From the NCBI GenBank assembly GCA_002118135.1, contig BDIU01000160.1, positions 248,001 to 312,000 of the forward strand: DNA of 64,000 bases, read 5' to 3'. Made by a program: the position numbers and the translations under genes. Positions 54,201-63,919 of the stretch are shown here, one piece after another (positions within the stretch are counted from its first letter, which is position 1; each line of letters starts with the position of its first letter). A model generated the notes under the pieces. That model made no database searches. It was not told where the DNA came from and was given only the letters and a program-made list of their open reading frames with translations. This stretch comes from Trebouxia sp. TZW2008. Lineage: Eukaryota > Chlorophyta > Trebouxiophyceae > Trebouxiales > Trebouxiaceae.

Positions 54201-54497
54201 GTTTGATTTTTGCCAGAGCATTGGTCAACACAAGTGATCAGACTGGCACAGTAAAAGTGCAGCAAGTTATTGACTTGGTACCTAAGCCTAGCATGGTATT
54301 GACGACTTGTGACAATCCCAATCGGGTCAGCTTGGCCGGCACACTCTGCGGCACATGAATCGTTGATGGCTAATCGAGCACCCCAAGGGTCGTCTGTAAA
54401 GCGCAAATAAGCGCACCAATGCATCCTCTGGTACTTTGAGTCTGTCGGGTAATTTCGTCACGAGTTGCACAGATATTTGTGTCTCCTCTAGGTCCAT
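48239..54497 (-). CDS. WDR12: Ribosome biogenesis protein WDR12/YTM1 (10 exons, 442 aa)
   Basis: Minus-strand exons: 54497-54417, 54345-54282, 54181-54093, 54010-53934, 53711-53635, 52814-52521, 51578-51349, 49561-49394, 48827-48666, 48325-48239. Phases agree throughout and the total is 1329 nt, close to the usual 420-460 residues. The N-terminal NLE domain is clear (ISVQLVTKLPDRLKVPEDAL, SVPAKLTRLGLSQVVNTMLG, PFDFLVLGEFLRQPLDKFLL, IEYFKAVVPPQKKRQLPHDD). WD40 blades follow (GSYDGILRTW, SGSIFASASWDGNLQLW, WPDQDVIYSCSWDHS, AFGGADKAWRLWDSR, LLTSSHDKTAKLWDT, GGADCKLLLYDSAA). The protein forms the PeBoW complex with PES1 and BOP1 for 60S maturation; the NLE domain is the MDN1/Rea1 contact. Exon 7 adds a KKRKLAS basic stretch that may act as an NLS. 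Introns 6-8 are packed with exon-edge echoes, including a higher-order array. Confidence 0.94.
49561..49760 (-). repeat. Echo of WDR12 exon 8 acceptor edge
   Basis: CAG|GTCAGAAAGTGGGATGCG, CAGACTCTGGTCATTACACA has its boundary at 49680, 119 bp before the used boundary at 49561. It keeps AACAGCAACAAAGCAATTTA CTGCATAGCGGCGGCAGC and then runs into the real acceptor. Confidence 0.92.
50086..51435 (-). repeat. Higher-order repeat array of the WDR12 WD-blade exon end (nine copies)
   Basis: The end of exon 7 plus its donor (coding ...SCSWDHS|GTGAG) is present with exon/intron boundaries at 51349 (used), 51182, 51047, 50883, 50716, 50550, 50415, 50252 and 50086. Steps are 167, 135, 164, 167, 166, 135, 163, 166 bp. 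The pattern repeats every four copies: 51349/50716, 51182/50550, 51047/50415, 50883/50252 and 50716/50086 are each 630-633 bp apart, and the paired copies share private variants. Examples are CCTATATCAGGAGGCCACAA beside the 135-bp copies, and ACATTGTGACGGACC-type sequence in 50883, 50252 and 50086. Confidence 0.93.
51460..52150 (-). repeat. Echoes of WDR12 exon 7 acceptor edge
   Basis: The exon 7 start (GTTGCATCAGAGGAAGCGGC CATGGCCCCTGCTACAGCAA) is echoed with boundaries near 51737, 51935 and 52142. The second half (AGAAGCGCAAGCTGGCATCA-like) is also copied. Together with the array above, both edges of exon 7 are duplicated on their own sides. Confidence 0.9.
52340..52470 (-). repeat. Echo of WDR12 exon 6 donor edge
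   Basis: GCATCTTGGGATGGCAATCT TCACCTTTGACGTACAG copies the exon 6 end (used end 52521), displaced by about 180 bp into intron 6. The CTCTGGCAGTGCCTTTGCCA block is also kept. Confidence 0.85.
53128..53165 (-). repeat. Dispersed repeat family A fragment
   Basis: On the minus strand: GCTAGACAGGCTCAGCAGGC, CCAGCTAGGTATATAC. It is a short fragment of the family core in a WDR12 intron. Confidence 0.65.
53287..53460. mobile_element. MITE with terminal inverted repeats and TA target duplication
   Basis: The left end CAGTAATCTCTCGATATAAG and the reverse complement of the right end GAGTGGTCTCTTGATATAAT match over most of about 23 bp. The element is flanked by TA at 53285-53286 and 53461-53462. It contains no ORF. 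It shares several internal blocks with 38329-38512. It sits in WDR12 intron 5. TA target and end sequence point to a Tc1/mariner- or pogo-like parent not present here. Confidence 0.85.
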
Positions 54498-54784
54498 TGC
54501 GCTGCTTACGATCTCGACTGATACGTCTTTGATCGCGCGTCGGTGAGCGTACCGCAACGTCGCTGATGGCCAGGCAGGAAGCGTTATACCGGTCGGCGCT
54601 GAAACGCTCGCATATAACGCTTCGACGCCGTTTAAACCGTTGCCTGCGCAGCTTCGTGCTTTCAGACGAGGTCAGACTGCGTGGATCGGCTCACATCATA
54701 TGCAGGATCCTCCGTTCCTTGCATTCGTTCTGAGTCCGGCAGAGAGACGCTTGAACATCAGTTGTTTGTCAACGATATTTCGCT
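54498..54784. promoter_or_regulatory. Divergent WDR12/YbaK-protein promoter region
   Basis: 287 bp lie between divergent ATGs. The region is CpG-dense (GATCGCGCGTCGG, CGTACCGCAACGTCG, ACGCTTCGACGCCG), unlike the flanking introns. It contains GCATATAACG and GTTTAAACCG, possible AT-rich core elements. A shared promoter is inferred from spacing and composition only. Confidence 0.45.
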
Positions 54785-56026
54785 ATGAGCGTGACAGACA
54801 GACTGACTGATCTGCAGAACAGCTTCTCCGCCATTGATAAGCGGCTGAGAGCGCTAGAGCGGTCCCTCGACCAGCTAGAAAGGGCACAATTGCTGCATCT
54901 CAGGCAGGAAAGCGTTTTTGCCCGACTTGCCAAGCTTGAAGCGTCGAGAACTGAGGTAGGCTAGCGGCGCAACCGGATCTGTTGCAACCTCAGTGCTTAC
55001 CGCTGTCACTCCTGACAGGCCCCTGTCAGCAACACTGAGACAAGACTCGGGCATGAGCTCAAGCATCGAGGCATCACAAGCTATCGTTTTCAAAAGGTGC
55101 CTAACACTTACTACACTGAACAACTAGAGTGGCGGCGAAATTGCCTGCAAGCACCAAGCGTTCGACACCTTTGCAAGAGCCTGGTGTTTGAGAATCCTAA
55201 GCTTCCAGACAATGGAGACAGCCAGTCTTTCCGCCATTACCTTGTCATTGTGCAAGTAAGCACATTGTTACTCATATGCATACATGTTGCAAATGAGTAG
55301 CATTTGCTTGCATGGGCGGGCTGCTTCGAGTCACAGAGGCTCCCCTTATGACGTCTAAAGGCGTACACTGTCCTTTCATTGCATGGGCAGCCTGCATCAT
55401 GTGACCGTGATGCATTTGAGGCCGTTACGCTGAAGGCACTGACAAGACCGATGCACACACTTTCCTTTCCGCAAGAGCAGCCTGCATCATGCAATGCATT
55501 CATCTGAGGCATGTCAGGCCAAGCAAGGTACTGACAACACTGATGCACATCCTTCCGCTAATGTATTGTCATCGCGCCAGAACGCACATTGCTGTATATG
55601 CCCACTGCAAACAAGTGCCGTTTGCTTGCATGCGCAGTTTGCAGCATGCAACTCTGTTCCATCATATGCATGTGGGGCCGTTACTTTGAAGATGCTGACA
55701 CCATTGCTGCACAGTATGCAGCCAAGCTTCATGGGGAAAAGGTCAAGCGCTTTCTGCATAAGCAGAATGGAAAACTGGGGATTCAATATTTCCGGCCAAG
55801 GCAGGCGCCTCCTGAGACTTCTGAACAGCTAACAGGGTATGCAAGCGGCTCTGTCACACCCGTAGGATTGCAGAACAAATTGCCCATACTGATGTCAGAT
55901 GCAATAGCGCATTTGCAGCCTGCTTTCTTTTGGATGGGGGGAGGCGAGGAGTTTTTGAAGCTTGGCTTAAACATTCACGACTTCATCACAGCGTACAAAC
56001 CGTTCATTGTGGACTGCACATACTGA
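54785..56026 (+). CDS. YbaK/aminoacyl-tRNA-deacylase-like protein with N-terminal coiled coil (3 exons, 239 aa)
   Basis: Exons: 54785-54955, 55019-55255, 55715-56026, all phase 0 (720 nt). Residues 1-57 are a heptad-rich coiled coil (LTDLQNSFSAIDKRLRALER). The rest matches YbaK/ProX-type domains as found in plant proteins: YRFQKVPNTYYTEQLEWRRN, APSVRHLCKSLVFENPKL, YAAKLHGEKVKRFLHKQNGK, EQLTGYASGSVTPVGLQNKL (the TGYxxGxVxPxG signature), and FFWMGGGEEFLKLGLNIHDF near the end. YbaK-fold proteins hydrolyse mischarged aminoacyl-tRNAs; the plant-type subfamily with the coiled coil is poorly characterised, so the tRNA substrate is unknown. No targeting peptide is visible. It shares a short divergent promoter region with WDR12. 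Confidence 0.88.
55322..55375 (-). repeat. Dispersed repeat family B fragment
   Basis: On the minus strand: GTACGCCTTTAGACGTCATA AGGGGAGCCTCTGTGACTCG. It matches the left part of the family core in intron 2 of the YbaK gene. Confidence 0.6.
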
Positions 56027-56548
56027 GTGTTGGTCCTCTCTTCTTGTGATTTGAAGGCACATTGTTGGGCTGCTCAACATTTCAGCTGCTTGCAACGTGC
56101 AAAGTTTTGCTCGTTGAGCCAAGAACAGAATTTCTCCGTCGCAAAGATAATGCATTGAAGTTAATGAACTGCACTGCATCATGACTTCCATACCTATCAA
56201 TCAGGCACAACATGTCAAATCAAGGCGTTCTAGATTTGCACAGAGCACTTCTTTGAGCACAGGCATCTGCCGCGGAGCGACACAAGATACAGCGTGTTTA
56301 GTCACAGAGTCAGGTTTTAGATTGTGCATGGTCTGGTGAAAAAGGGAGATGTGCAAGACGCAAGGACCTTTGACAAAATTGGGCTAGATATGACTTTGCT
56401 GATGTCTGACCCTTCAAAGACAGCAGCGCCTGCTCAAAGTTTTTGTGCAGAGTCCAGCTGCGCTACGCAAGCTCTGCATGTCATACCAATGCTTCGCACA
56501 TATGTAAATATGATTGCTGTTGCACTGATAGGCACATTGACTGCTTTG
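56027..56548. other. Convergent intergenic region
   Basis: It lies between the YbaK stop and the stop of the lipoyl-fold gene. ORFs here are short and have no recognisable domain; I see nothing else to support. Confidence 0.5.
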
Positions 56549-57186
56549 TTACATACAGCTGCCAGTGGGTTCCACTTTTCTTTCCTTGAGATAGGATTGC
56601 CATGTAGCAAAACGGTATGATGTGTTTTTGCTGCTGTATTCATTTAGGTTTGCAGGAAGCTGGAGCTTCGCAACCTTGGGAACATCTTCCTCACTTTCAC
56701 AAAGAAGACCAATCGGTGTCCCCACAGGCAAAGACTTAGCACCAGGATCTACCAGCTGTTTTGCAAGGAAAGCGTCTTCAACAGTTTCAATTTGCATCCC
56801 TACCTTGCCTGTTGAGCATCAGCACCAAAACCTTACTGACAAAACCAGAATCTGCAGGGCTCGGTGATGCACTGCTTCGATTGCCAACCTGCAAAGTCTC
56901 CTACACGGTAGGCTTCCTCTGTCAGGGACTCTGTTTCTAGCTCGAAGAGTAAGTCATATGGTTCGACTTGGTCGCCAACTTTTTTGTGCCACCCAAGCAA
57001 CGAGCCCTCTGTCATTGTAGGCGACAACATGGGCATCGCGACAACAATCGCTTTGCTGTCAGCAGCTTCATCGAACAAAACACTGCTGTTGCGATAGGCA
57101 CGCGCAGGAAGAAGTGTGACGCAGGCGCTGCGAGAGATGAATGACCGCCGAGTCGCAGCGGCCAAGAAGCTCAGGCAACACCGCAT
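56549..57186 (-). CDS. Lipoyl-domain-like mitochondrial protein lacking the lipoyl lysine (2 exons)
   Basis: Minus-strand exons: 57186-56889 and 56799-56549, phase 1 (549 nt, 182 aa). The first about 40 residues are Arg/Ser/Ala-rich (MRCCLSFLAAATRRSFISRS), a likely mitochondrial presequence. The lipoyl fold follows: MPMLSPTMTEGSLLGWHKKV, GDQVEPYDLLFELETESL, then EDAFLAKQLVDPGAKSLPVG TPIGLLCE. In E2 subunits the hairpin reads ETDKA with the modified Lys; here it reads ETESL with a roughly 12-residue insertion (TEEAYRVGDFAG), so lipoylation at that site looks impossible. The protein ends shortly after, with no E3-binding or catalytic acyltransferase domain. It could be a scaffold or accessory subunit of a 2-oxoacid dehydrogenase or another complex. 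An upstream in-frame extension to 57246 exists, but ATG 57186 starts the presequence. Confidence 0.78.
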
Positions 57187-57810
57187 CAACACCGCAGAGG
57201 TTGGCGCATAGTCAGCTTGCTGGGCAAGCACTGCCAGTGCAAGCACGTTTCGCAGAGTTGCGTGCCTCTATTAACGTTGCTTCGTCTTCGATTTGAACGG
57301 CGAGTTTTGAAGTTTCGTCGAGATTTAGGGTTGGCGATTTCAACTAGGTTCTTGAGGATTGTTTCAAGTTCTGGACAAATTGTGACAAAAGTAGGGGTCA
57401 ATGTGGGGCACCAGCAGGGGTCAGTGTCCAATTGGCGGAGTGTAGTCATGGAAGGGGGGAACAGGTGCAGTTGACGCTACCGAGCAAGTTGCTGCAAGCG
57501 CGAGCGCAGCGTCGTTTCAACGTCGGCTCCAGCTTTTTAGATTGCCAATTCCTGTTTGCGATCACTCTCAACTGCCCAATCGGTCACGACGACTCTACTC
57601 TTTGACCTGTAAACGACCGCGCACTTTGTGAACCAGGTAGCTGGCTGTAGGTTAAACAACCCAGAGTAGACTTTGTGGGCTGCCGTTGCTGCGACGCACT
57701 AGTCCCAGCGCGTGTAGCAACGCTGCCTCAGGCGCGTTTCGAGCTTTCGACTCGGTTGAGAGATCTTTGCAGCCTGACCTATCGAGACAGCGCGTATTGG
57801 TCGCTGGCCT
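57187..57810. promoter_or_regulatory. Divergent lipoyl-fold/GLG1-like 5' region
   Basis: 624 bp between divergent start codons, CpG-rich throughout (CGAGCGCAGCGTCG, CGGTCACGACGAC). No coding sequence is supported. It probably contains both promoters and 5' UTRs. Confidence 0.4.
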
Positions 57811-60800
57811 ATGAGATTCAAATTACGGCACACATTGCTGCTGCTGTGCGTGCTTTTAGCACGAGGAGCAGCTGCGCAAGCTCAGGCCGGCGGGTCCAGT
57901 GTTGTTGACAGCATAGCTGATTCCGATGAAGACTTTGGTGACGCTCTAGCTGGTACAGCCTCCACAGCCACTGATGCTGTTGGGCGTGCTGCTTCCAACA
58001 CAGCCCGTGCTGCTTCAGCAGCAGCAGATAGCATTGCCAGCCACACCACAGCTGCAGTCTCAGCATCCGCAAGTAAGCTCAAGCTGATGTTAGCTGAAGA
58101 AAGCTCGGCAGGTGTCTGTGATGCTGTTGTTGCGCAGCACTAGATTAACATTGACTTTTCGTGCAGATGACGAGCCCGTGCTGGAGGGCAGTGCGCTGGA
58201 TGCGGCTGTGAACAATAATGCAGATGCACAGGCTGAAAAGTTTGACCCAGACACAAAGGTTGTTGCTCAAATCATAGACCAGGAGCCTGCTGCTGAGCTA
58301 GCAAATGGCGATGCTGATCTGTCCACAACAGGTCAGACAGTGCCAGCCCTGAGCTCTATGACAAAACACGTCCTCAATACACAAGGGTTGCTGTCAGATG
58401 AGTTTTACATGCTGTCAAATAAGTTTTGTATGCTGGCACAGCTTGATCAGTGCTTGTGCAGTTAAGAACGCTTTCGATGGCTGTGTCATGCACTCATGTC
58501 GCCAAGAGCAGTGCTGCATGTGCATGCAAGGTCTAAATCTTGATCAAGTACAGGTTTTCAGAAGTCAACATTGACAACTTCTACATGGCATCTAGATGAC
58601 ACCTTTGAGTGAAACCAGGTGTTTGTGAAGATGACATTGACCGATTCTGCCTGGATGTCATGCCTGGGCTTGGGCGCCTTGCAATTTGCCTGTCAGATCA
58701 GCTGAAGGAGCAAGAAAAACAGGATTTCACTGGCACAAACGTCAGCAGGGTCTGCAGCCAGGAGTTGGACAAGTTCAGACAGAACCAGACAGACAACATC
58801 AACCTGGACTTGCCTCTTGGTAAGATCATTGCACCACACCATACTCAACTCTCTATGCTTTGTCCCTTGTCAAGCTGGGTGCAACAAGGTGGTTGCAACA
58901 AAGTGAGTGATCTGAAATCAAAAGAAGTGTTCCTCTGCCACGCTGCGTGTACATCATTGTTACAGCAGTACCTGGCCCATCAAAGGCAAGTGACAACATG
59001 TTGAGGTGTGTTGCAAAAGAGACAGTGCGGTGAGATTGGACGGACTGGTGCTGACACTCTTGCTGTTTGCTGCAGCTCAAGCATGCAATGACGATGTACA
59101 GAAGTTGTGTGGCAGATTGGCGGCAGGTGAATCAGCCCTCAGCTGCCTCAGGTAATCTTGCAACCTACTCAAGTCATGCCTGCATCTCATGCATCTGGCT
59201 GTGGGTCCATGCTATGACATCAGTTGTGGGCACTGTTTGCAATCGTCTACTGTAGATTGATACAGATCAACAGGAACACCACCTGTCTGAAGCAGCACAC
59301 GGCCTGCTTGCTTTTCCTGAAGCTAGTGTGGGTCATGCTACAAGGCTGTGGCTGAATACATAGAGAGCGTAGCCTGACTGTAGTGTGTGATGCCTGCCAA
59401 AGCATTGGATGCCATCATGCTCTGTGTTGTCATACCTGTAGTGCGTACTCATTGCAGCTGAGGCAGTGCAGACCCAAACCAAAGTGCTCATCTTGACACA
59501 TCATGAGCACAAGCTTGCAGAGGCTGCTGTATCATCATCATTGTTTTTCACGTTTTACATACTGTTAGTGCAAGGGTACATACTGGTAGCATTCTGGGGT
59601 ACATATGACTGGCATACTGTGGTACATACTTATAGCGACAAGGCAGCTATTGATGTCCACATACTGGTGACGTTCTGGGATACATACAACTGGCATACTG
59701 TGGTGCATACTGGTAGCGACAAGGCAGCTATTGATGGTCAATTGGTGACACTGCAGGAAGCACAAAGACGATGTCTCAGGAGACTGTTCAGCTGAGATCT
59801 TCAGGCGGCAGGAGAATGCAGCTGATGACTTCAGACTGGACAAGGAGCTATATGCTGCATGCGAGGTGTGTCTGCTGATGCCATTGACTTTGAAGCTAAC
59901 TTGGCCAGCTCTATGCTGCATGGTTTATTGTAGTACAACAACAGGGGCTGCCATTGGAGAAATAGCACATTGTGCCCTTGTGGGCAGTGTGTTTTGGATG
60001 GTTTTGCGCAAACACCCTGATGGTCAGAGCTGAGGACACTGCATTGCTAGGCATGCATGCCTGTGTGGAATGCCCTATTGTTGTACTCCTGTGAGGTTTG
60101 CTGTTACGACTGTCTTCCACATACATGCCAGGATGTCCACGAGACCAAAGAGATTGCAGAGCTGACAAAGCAGCTGTCTCCTCGCACTCAACCCAAGCAA
60201 TCAGGCTGCCAGACATTGCAGTGATGTCTACAGCAGGCAGCAAGCTTCATCTTGGCAATCTGCGTTGACTATATGCGTTTACAATATGCAGAATCTGCAG
60301 CTGCTTTGTTCCAACGCAGATGTTAGGTGTGTTCCCCTTGTTTGCAGGCAGATGCACAGACAGTAGGTAGAGCTGTGGATCCTCTTGGAGGCAACATTCA
60401 GGAGTACGTCAGGTCTCAGCGGCTGTTGCTCAGCTACGACTGCCCTGTTCACCATGCAAATGCACAGGCGGCGCACAGTCTTTACCGCAAACCTATTTTT
60501 TAGGTTTCCTCCCTGTGCAGGCAGATGCCGAGACAGTATGCAGTGCTGTGGACCCGCCTGGCAGCTGTTCAGGCAGACTGTATTGGTCTTCTTCTCACCG
60601 CATCGCCTCCTTTGTACAGGCGGGCGCTCAAACGGTGTGCAGTGCTGTGGACCCACATCGGGGCAAGGTGCAGGAGTGCCTCAGGGCTCAGCGGCCCTCT
60701 TTGAGCTACAAGCTGTGTTTGCACTCATCATTATCACTACCATCACCATCATCATTCCCTTTGTGCAGGCGGATGCCCAGACAGTCTGCAGTGCTGTGGA

Positions 60801-63800
60801 TCCACATGGCGGCAAGGTGCAAGAGTGCCTCAGGTCTCAGCGGCCCTCGCTGAGCTACGACTGCCAGGTGCAGCTGTTCAGACAGGAGGAAGAAGACAGC
60901 CAGGACCTGCGCCTCAGCATCCGCCTCTTCCACAAGTGCTTCAATGATAAGATTCAGGTCTGCAGTAGAATGTACACATACCAAGAGCATCTTTTGAATG
61001 ACTTTGTGCATGCCAGCTCTCACCTCAACGGCCTCATAGCATGAAAGTAGCGTCCCACTATTCTGTTATATTGCATCAGGCCTTCAGTACTGTGTGAATG
61101 ACGCAACATCACTTGCACCTTTGCTTGATCAGTCTGTAATTGTGACATGCATAAAGACAAGCAGCATCGCAACAAAGCTGACCCTCATATGATGATCACA
61201 GCGCTGTGCTTATGATAATAGCATTCTGATGCTCGTGCTCATGCTATGATGTTCATGTCGCTGATTTGCATTTGGATTGCAGTTCTGTGGCGATGTGCCA
61301 CCAGGCAATGCGAGAGCTAAGGAATGCCTAGAGCAGCACCGAAATGAAGCAAACTTCAGCAGGGATTGCAGAGAGGAGTTGGAGGGCATGATTGAAGCCC
61401 GCTCACGTGACTTCAGGCTAGATCCACAGTTGAAGCGGCAGTGTGCAAAGGACATTGAGATGCTGTGCCCCTTGACGTCATTTGAGGTTGCAGACCTTCC
61501 TGACGACCATGCAGAGGTCATCACGTGCCTGCAGGACTTCAGGTGATAATAATAATAATAATAAAAAATGATTACATGTTCCAGCATCTGCTGCTAGGTA
61601 TGTGTGGCACAAGTCCAATCTTCCATACACTTCAGGTGATATGTCTGGCTTGTCCAGCGACAGTTGCTTGGTGACTCTACATACCTGGCAAGGCCTTTGA
61701 GCCTGATTAGCATGCGTTTGATAGATAGCTAGACAGATAGATGTGACACGCTGTCATGCATTTGCTGCTTCCACTATGTTGGATTGAGCATCAGCCATGA
61801 CTACTGTGTGCACACCAAACTCAGCCAAGCACAGACACAATCACTTTGCATTCATCAGTCACTTTTCAAAAGTTGTATTGAGCCTCTGCAACAGCAGTAG
61901 GATCAGGTGCTGTCTGTCATTTGCTTTGTCCCAGATGATTGTTGGGAATGCATGCACCAGCTCTTCTGGGAGTACTTGACAGCATATTCACTTTCATTGA
62001 CAAACTTTCAGACGCATGTCTGCTGTGCAAGCCATGCATGACTGCCCATCCCCAATTGCTGTGGGCTTCAGGACCTCAAACTTTATGCCATTCCAAACCT
62101 GACAATTCATAACAATTACGTGCATAACCTGCTGCTACATATGTGTGTTGCAGGGATGAGATAGCCAACCCTCAGTGCAAAGCCAGGGTCACCAAGACCA
62201 AGGAGCTTGCAGCGTCAGACATTCGCTTTGACATTCCCTTAGCAGAGGCCTGCTATGAAGACCGACGGCAGTTCTGTGCTGGCATCGCACCAGGCTCAGC
62301 TAGAGTCATCAGATGCCTACAAGACAGGTGCATTCACCAACTGCTTCATCCTTGTTCAGCGCTTGCTGCACACTGAACCTGATGCCTGTAAGATAGGTGC
62401 GCCTACCGAATGCATTTCCTCTTGCTGACTATTTGCTGCACATCAAAGCTTGATGGCAACATTGCCAGTGTCGCGCTGACATCAGTCTCAGCCAGGGTCA
62501 TCTGATGCCAGCAGCCCACCAGTTGCATTTGACTTGATACCCGTTTTTTGTTATCACAACTATTGAGGGCAGCTTGTTCTTGGATGCTATGCTGTGCTGT
62601 GCTGTGCTGTGCTGTGCCGTGCTGTGCTGTGACAGATTATTATAGCCAGGTTCATGAGATGCTGCAAGACAGCTGCACCTGCCAGCCTGCACAGAAATGT
62701 GTGCGCCCTGGCTGCTTCTGTTCACAGACGCCCCTGTTGTGATGCCCGACAGCATGAAATTCCTTTGATTGTGCAGCCGGCGGGATTTACGGCCAGATTG
62801 CTCAGCGCAGCTGTTTGACGAGGAGGTCAACATGGCTGAGTCCATTGACTTCCAGATTCCCATGAAGGCGGCATGCCTGCGAGAAATTGGCACCTTCTGC
62901 AAGAACACGCCACATGGTCATGCACGAGTCATCAGGCAAGTTCTCTGTTTTGTATTGATACATTGTTGATATTGTCTGTTGACCTCCCTTCTGGGTCCCA
63001 AAGACAGTAAAAAAGACCACATGACCAGAACAATAGAGCGTGTTGATGCTTTTAATTGGAGCTTGCCGCGGCCTGAGTCAGCAGATGGTACTTGCAGATG
63101 CAGAGCACTATGAGAATTTATGCAAATGCTGAGGACGGCCCTGCTTGATCTTGAGGGCTGCATGTATGAGTATGAGCAAACAGCAAACATGGCCTGATCT
63201 GTACTAGCTCAGGCACCTCAACAAAAAGTTTTTCAAGACTGAAAAGTTGCAAGTGCTGTTGTGGTTGTGGTTCACCTTTGTGGTATGCTGCATGGGCATT
63301 GACTTACCTGCACAGTTTTTGTTCTGTATGACAACTGCTGGGGTTTGAGGCAAAGCATTGCTTCGCACAGGCCATCTTCACTAGTCACATGCGACTTGCA
63401 TCAAGAGTGTACTCAGCTTTGCTGATCATGTTGCCTTTGCAGCCACAGCATGCGAGAGCATATGTAGTTACATGCTCTCGTATGCTGCATACAATGTGTT
63501 GTTTGCTAGTTCATCAGCATGTAAAGCAGCGCAGCAGAAAGTGTCACGGCGAAATGTACTACAGGCTTGGTTGCTGCAGACGCTACATGCTCTCGCATGC
63601 TGCATACAATTTGCATACAACTTGTTGTGGGCTAGTTCATCAGCATGTAAAGCAGCCCAGCAAATAGTGTCACTGCAAAATGTGGTACAGGCTTGGTTGA
63701 TGCAGACGCTACATGCGCTGAAAGGCATGCTGCCCACAACTTGTGTTTGGTCAGTTCATCAGCATGTGACCAGCCCAGCTTGTATTGCTTTCAACTAGGC

Positions 63801-63919
63801 TTGACAACGATGCAATGCTGGTGTAGGTGTCTACAGGACAATATGCAGGCCAATAACTTCAGCCAGAGCTGCCAGAGTGAGGTGCAGAAGTATGAGGAGA
63901 CTGCTTCAACAGACTCCAG
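57811..63919 (+). CDS. GLG1-like Cys-rich Golgi protein, 3'-partial
   Basis: Exons: 57811-58072, 58167-58331, 58619-58819, 59076-59151, 59757-59865, 60769-60957, 61283-61542, 62154-62327, 62777-62935, 63827-63919 and on past the window, all phases matching. A signal peptide (FKLRHTLLLLCVLLARGAAA) precedes an Ala/Ser/Thr-rich and acidic linker. Repeated Cys-rich GLG1 modules follow: VCEDDIDRFCLDVMPGLGRL, ACNDDVQKLC...ALSCLR, VCSAVDPHGGKVQECLRSQR, FCGDVPPGNARAKECLEQHR, QFCAGIAPGSARVIRCLQD, TFCKNTPHGHARVIRCLQDN. GLG1 (MG-160/ESL-1) is a Golgi membrane protein binding secreted ligands in animals; the algal role is unknown. The membrane anchor would be downstream of the window. The intron after 62935 has a GC donor (AG|GCAAGT). 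Exon 6 has three upstream echoes. Confidence 0.89.
59570..59745 (+). repeat. About 86-bp intronic tandem duplication
   Basis: CATACTGGTAGCATTCTGGG, ACTGGCATACTGTGGTACAT, CGACAAGGCAGCTATTGATG occurs twice, 86 bp apart, just upstream of GLG1-like exon 5. Parts of the unit also repeat internally. Confidence 0.92.
60348..60870 (+). repeat. Four tandem copies of GLG1-like exon 6 acceptor edge
   Basis: TGCAG|GCGGATGCCCAGACAG and the following 25-95 bp start at 60348, 60521, 60620 and the used 60769 (spacing 173, 99, 149). The third copy keeps VCSAVDPH-GKVQECLRAQRPSLSY almost intact; the first has a changed Cys codon and the second is short. Confidence 0.93.
61543..61566 (+). repeat. (ATA)n microsatellite
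   Basis: Short AATAATAATA run at the start of the intron after GLG1-like exon 7. Confidence 0.85.
62585..62632 (+). repeat. (TGTGC)n-type microsatellite
   Basis: About nine 5-bp units (GCTGT/GCCGT) in a GLG1-like intron. Confidence 0.9.
63455..63790 (+). repeat. About 120-bp intronic tandem repeat, three units
   Basis: ACATGCTCTCGTATGCTGCA, TAGTTCATCAGCATGTAAAG, CAGCGCAGCAGAAAGTGTCA, GTACAGGCTTGGTTGCTGCA units start near 63469, 63588 and 63709. It lies in the GC-AG intron just before the last visible exon; the third unit is truncated. Confidence 0.92.
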
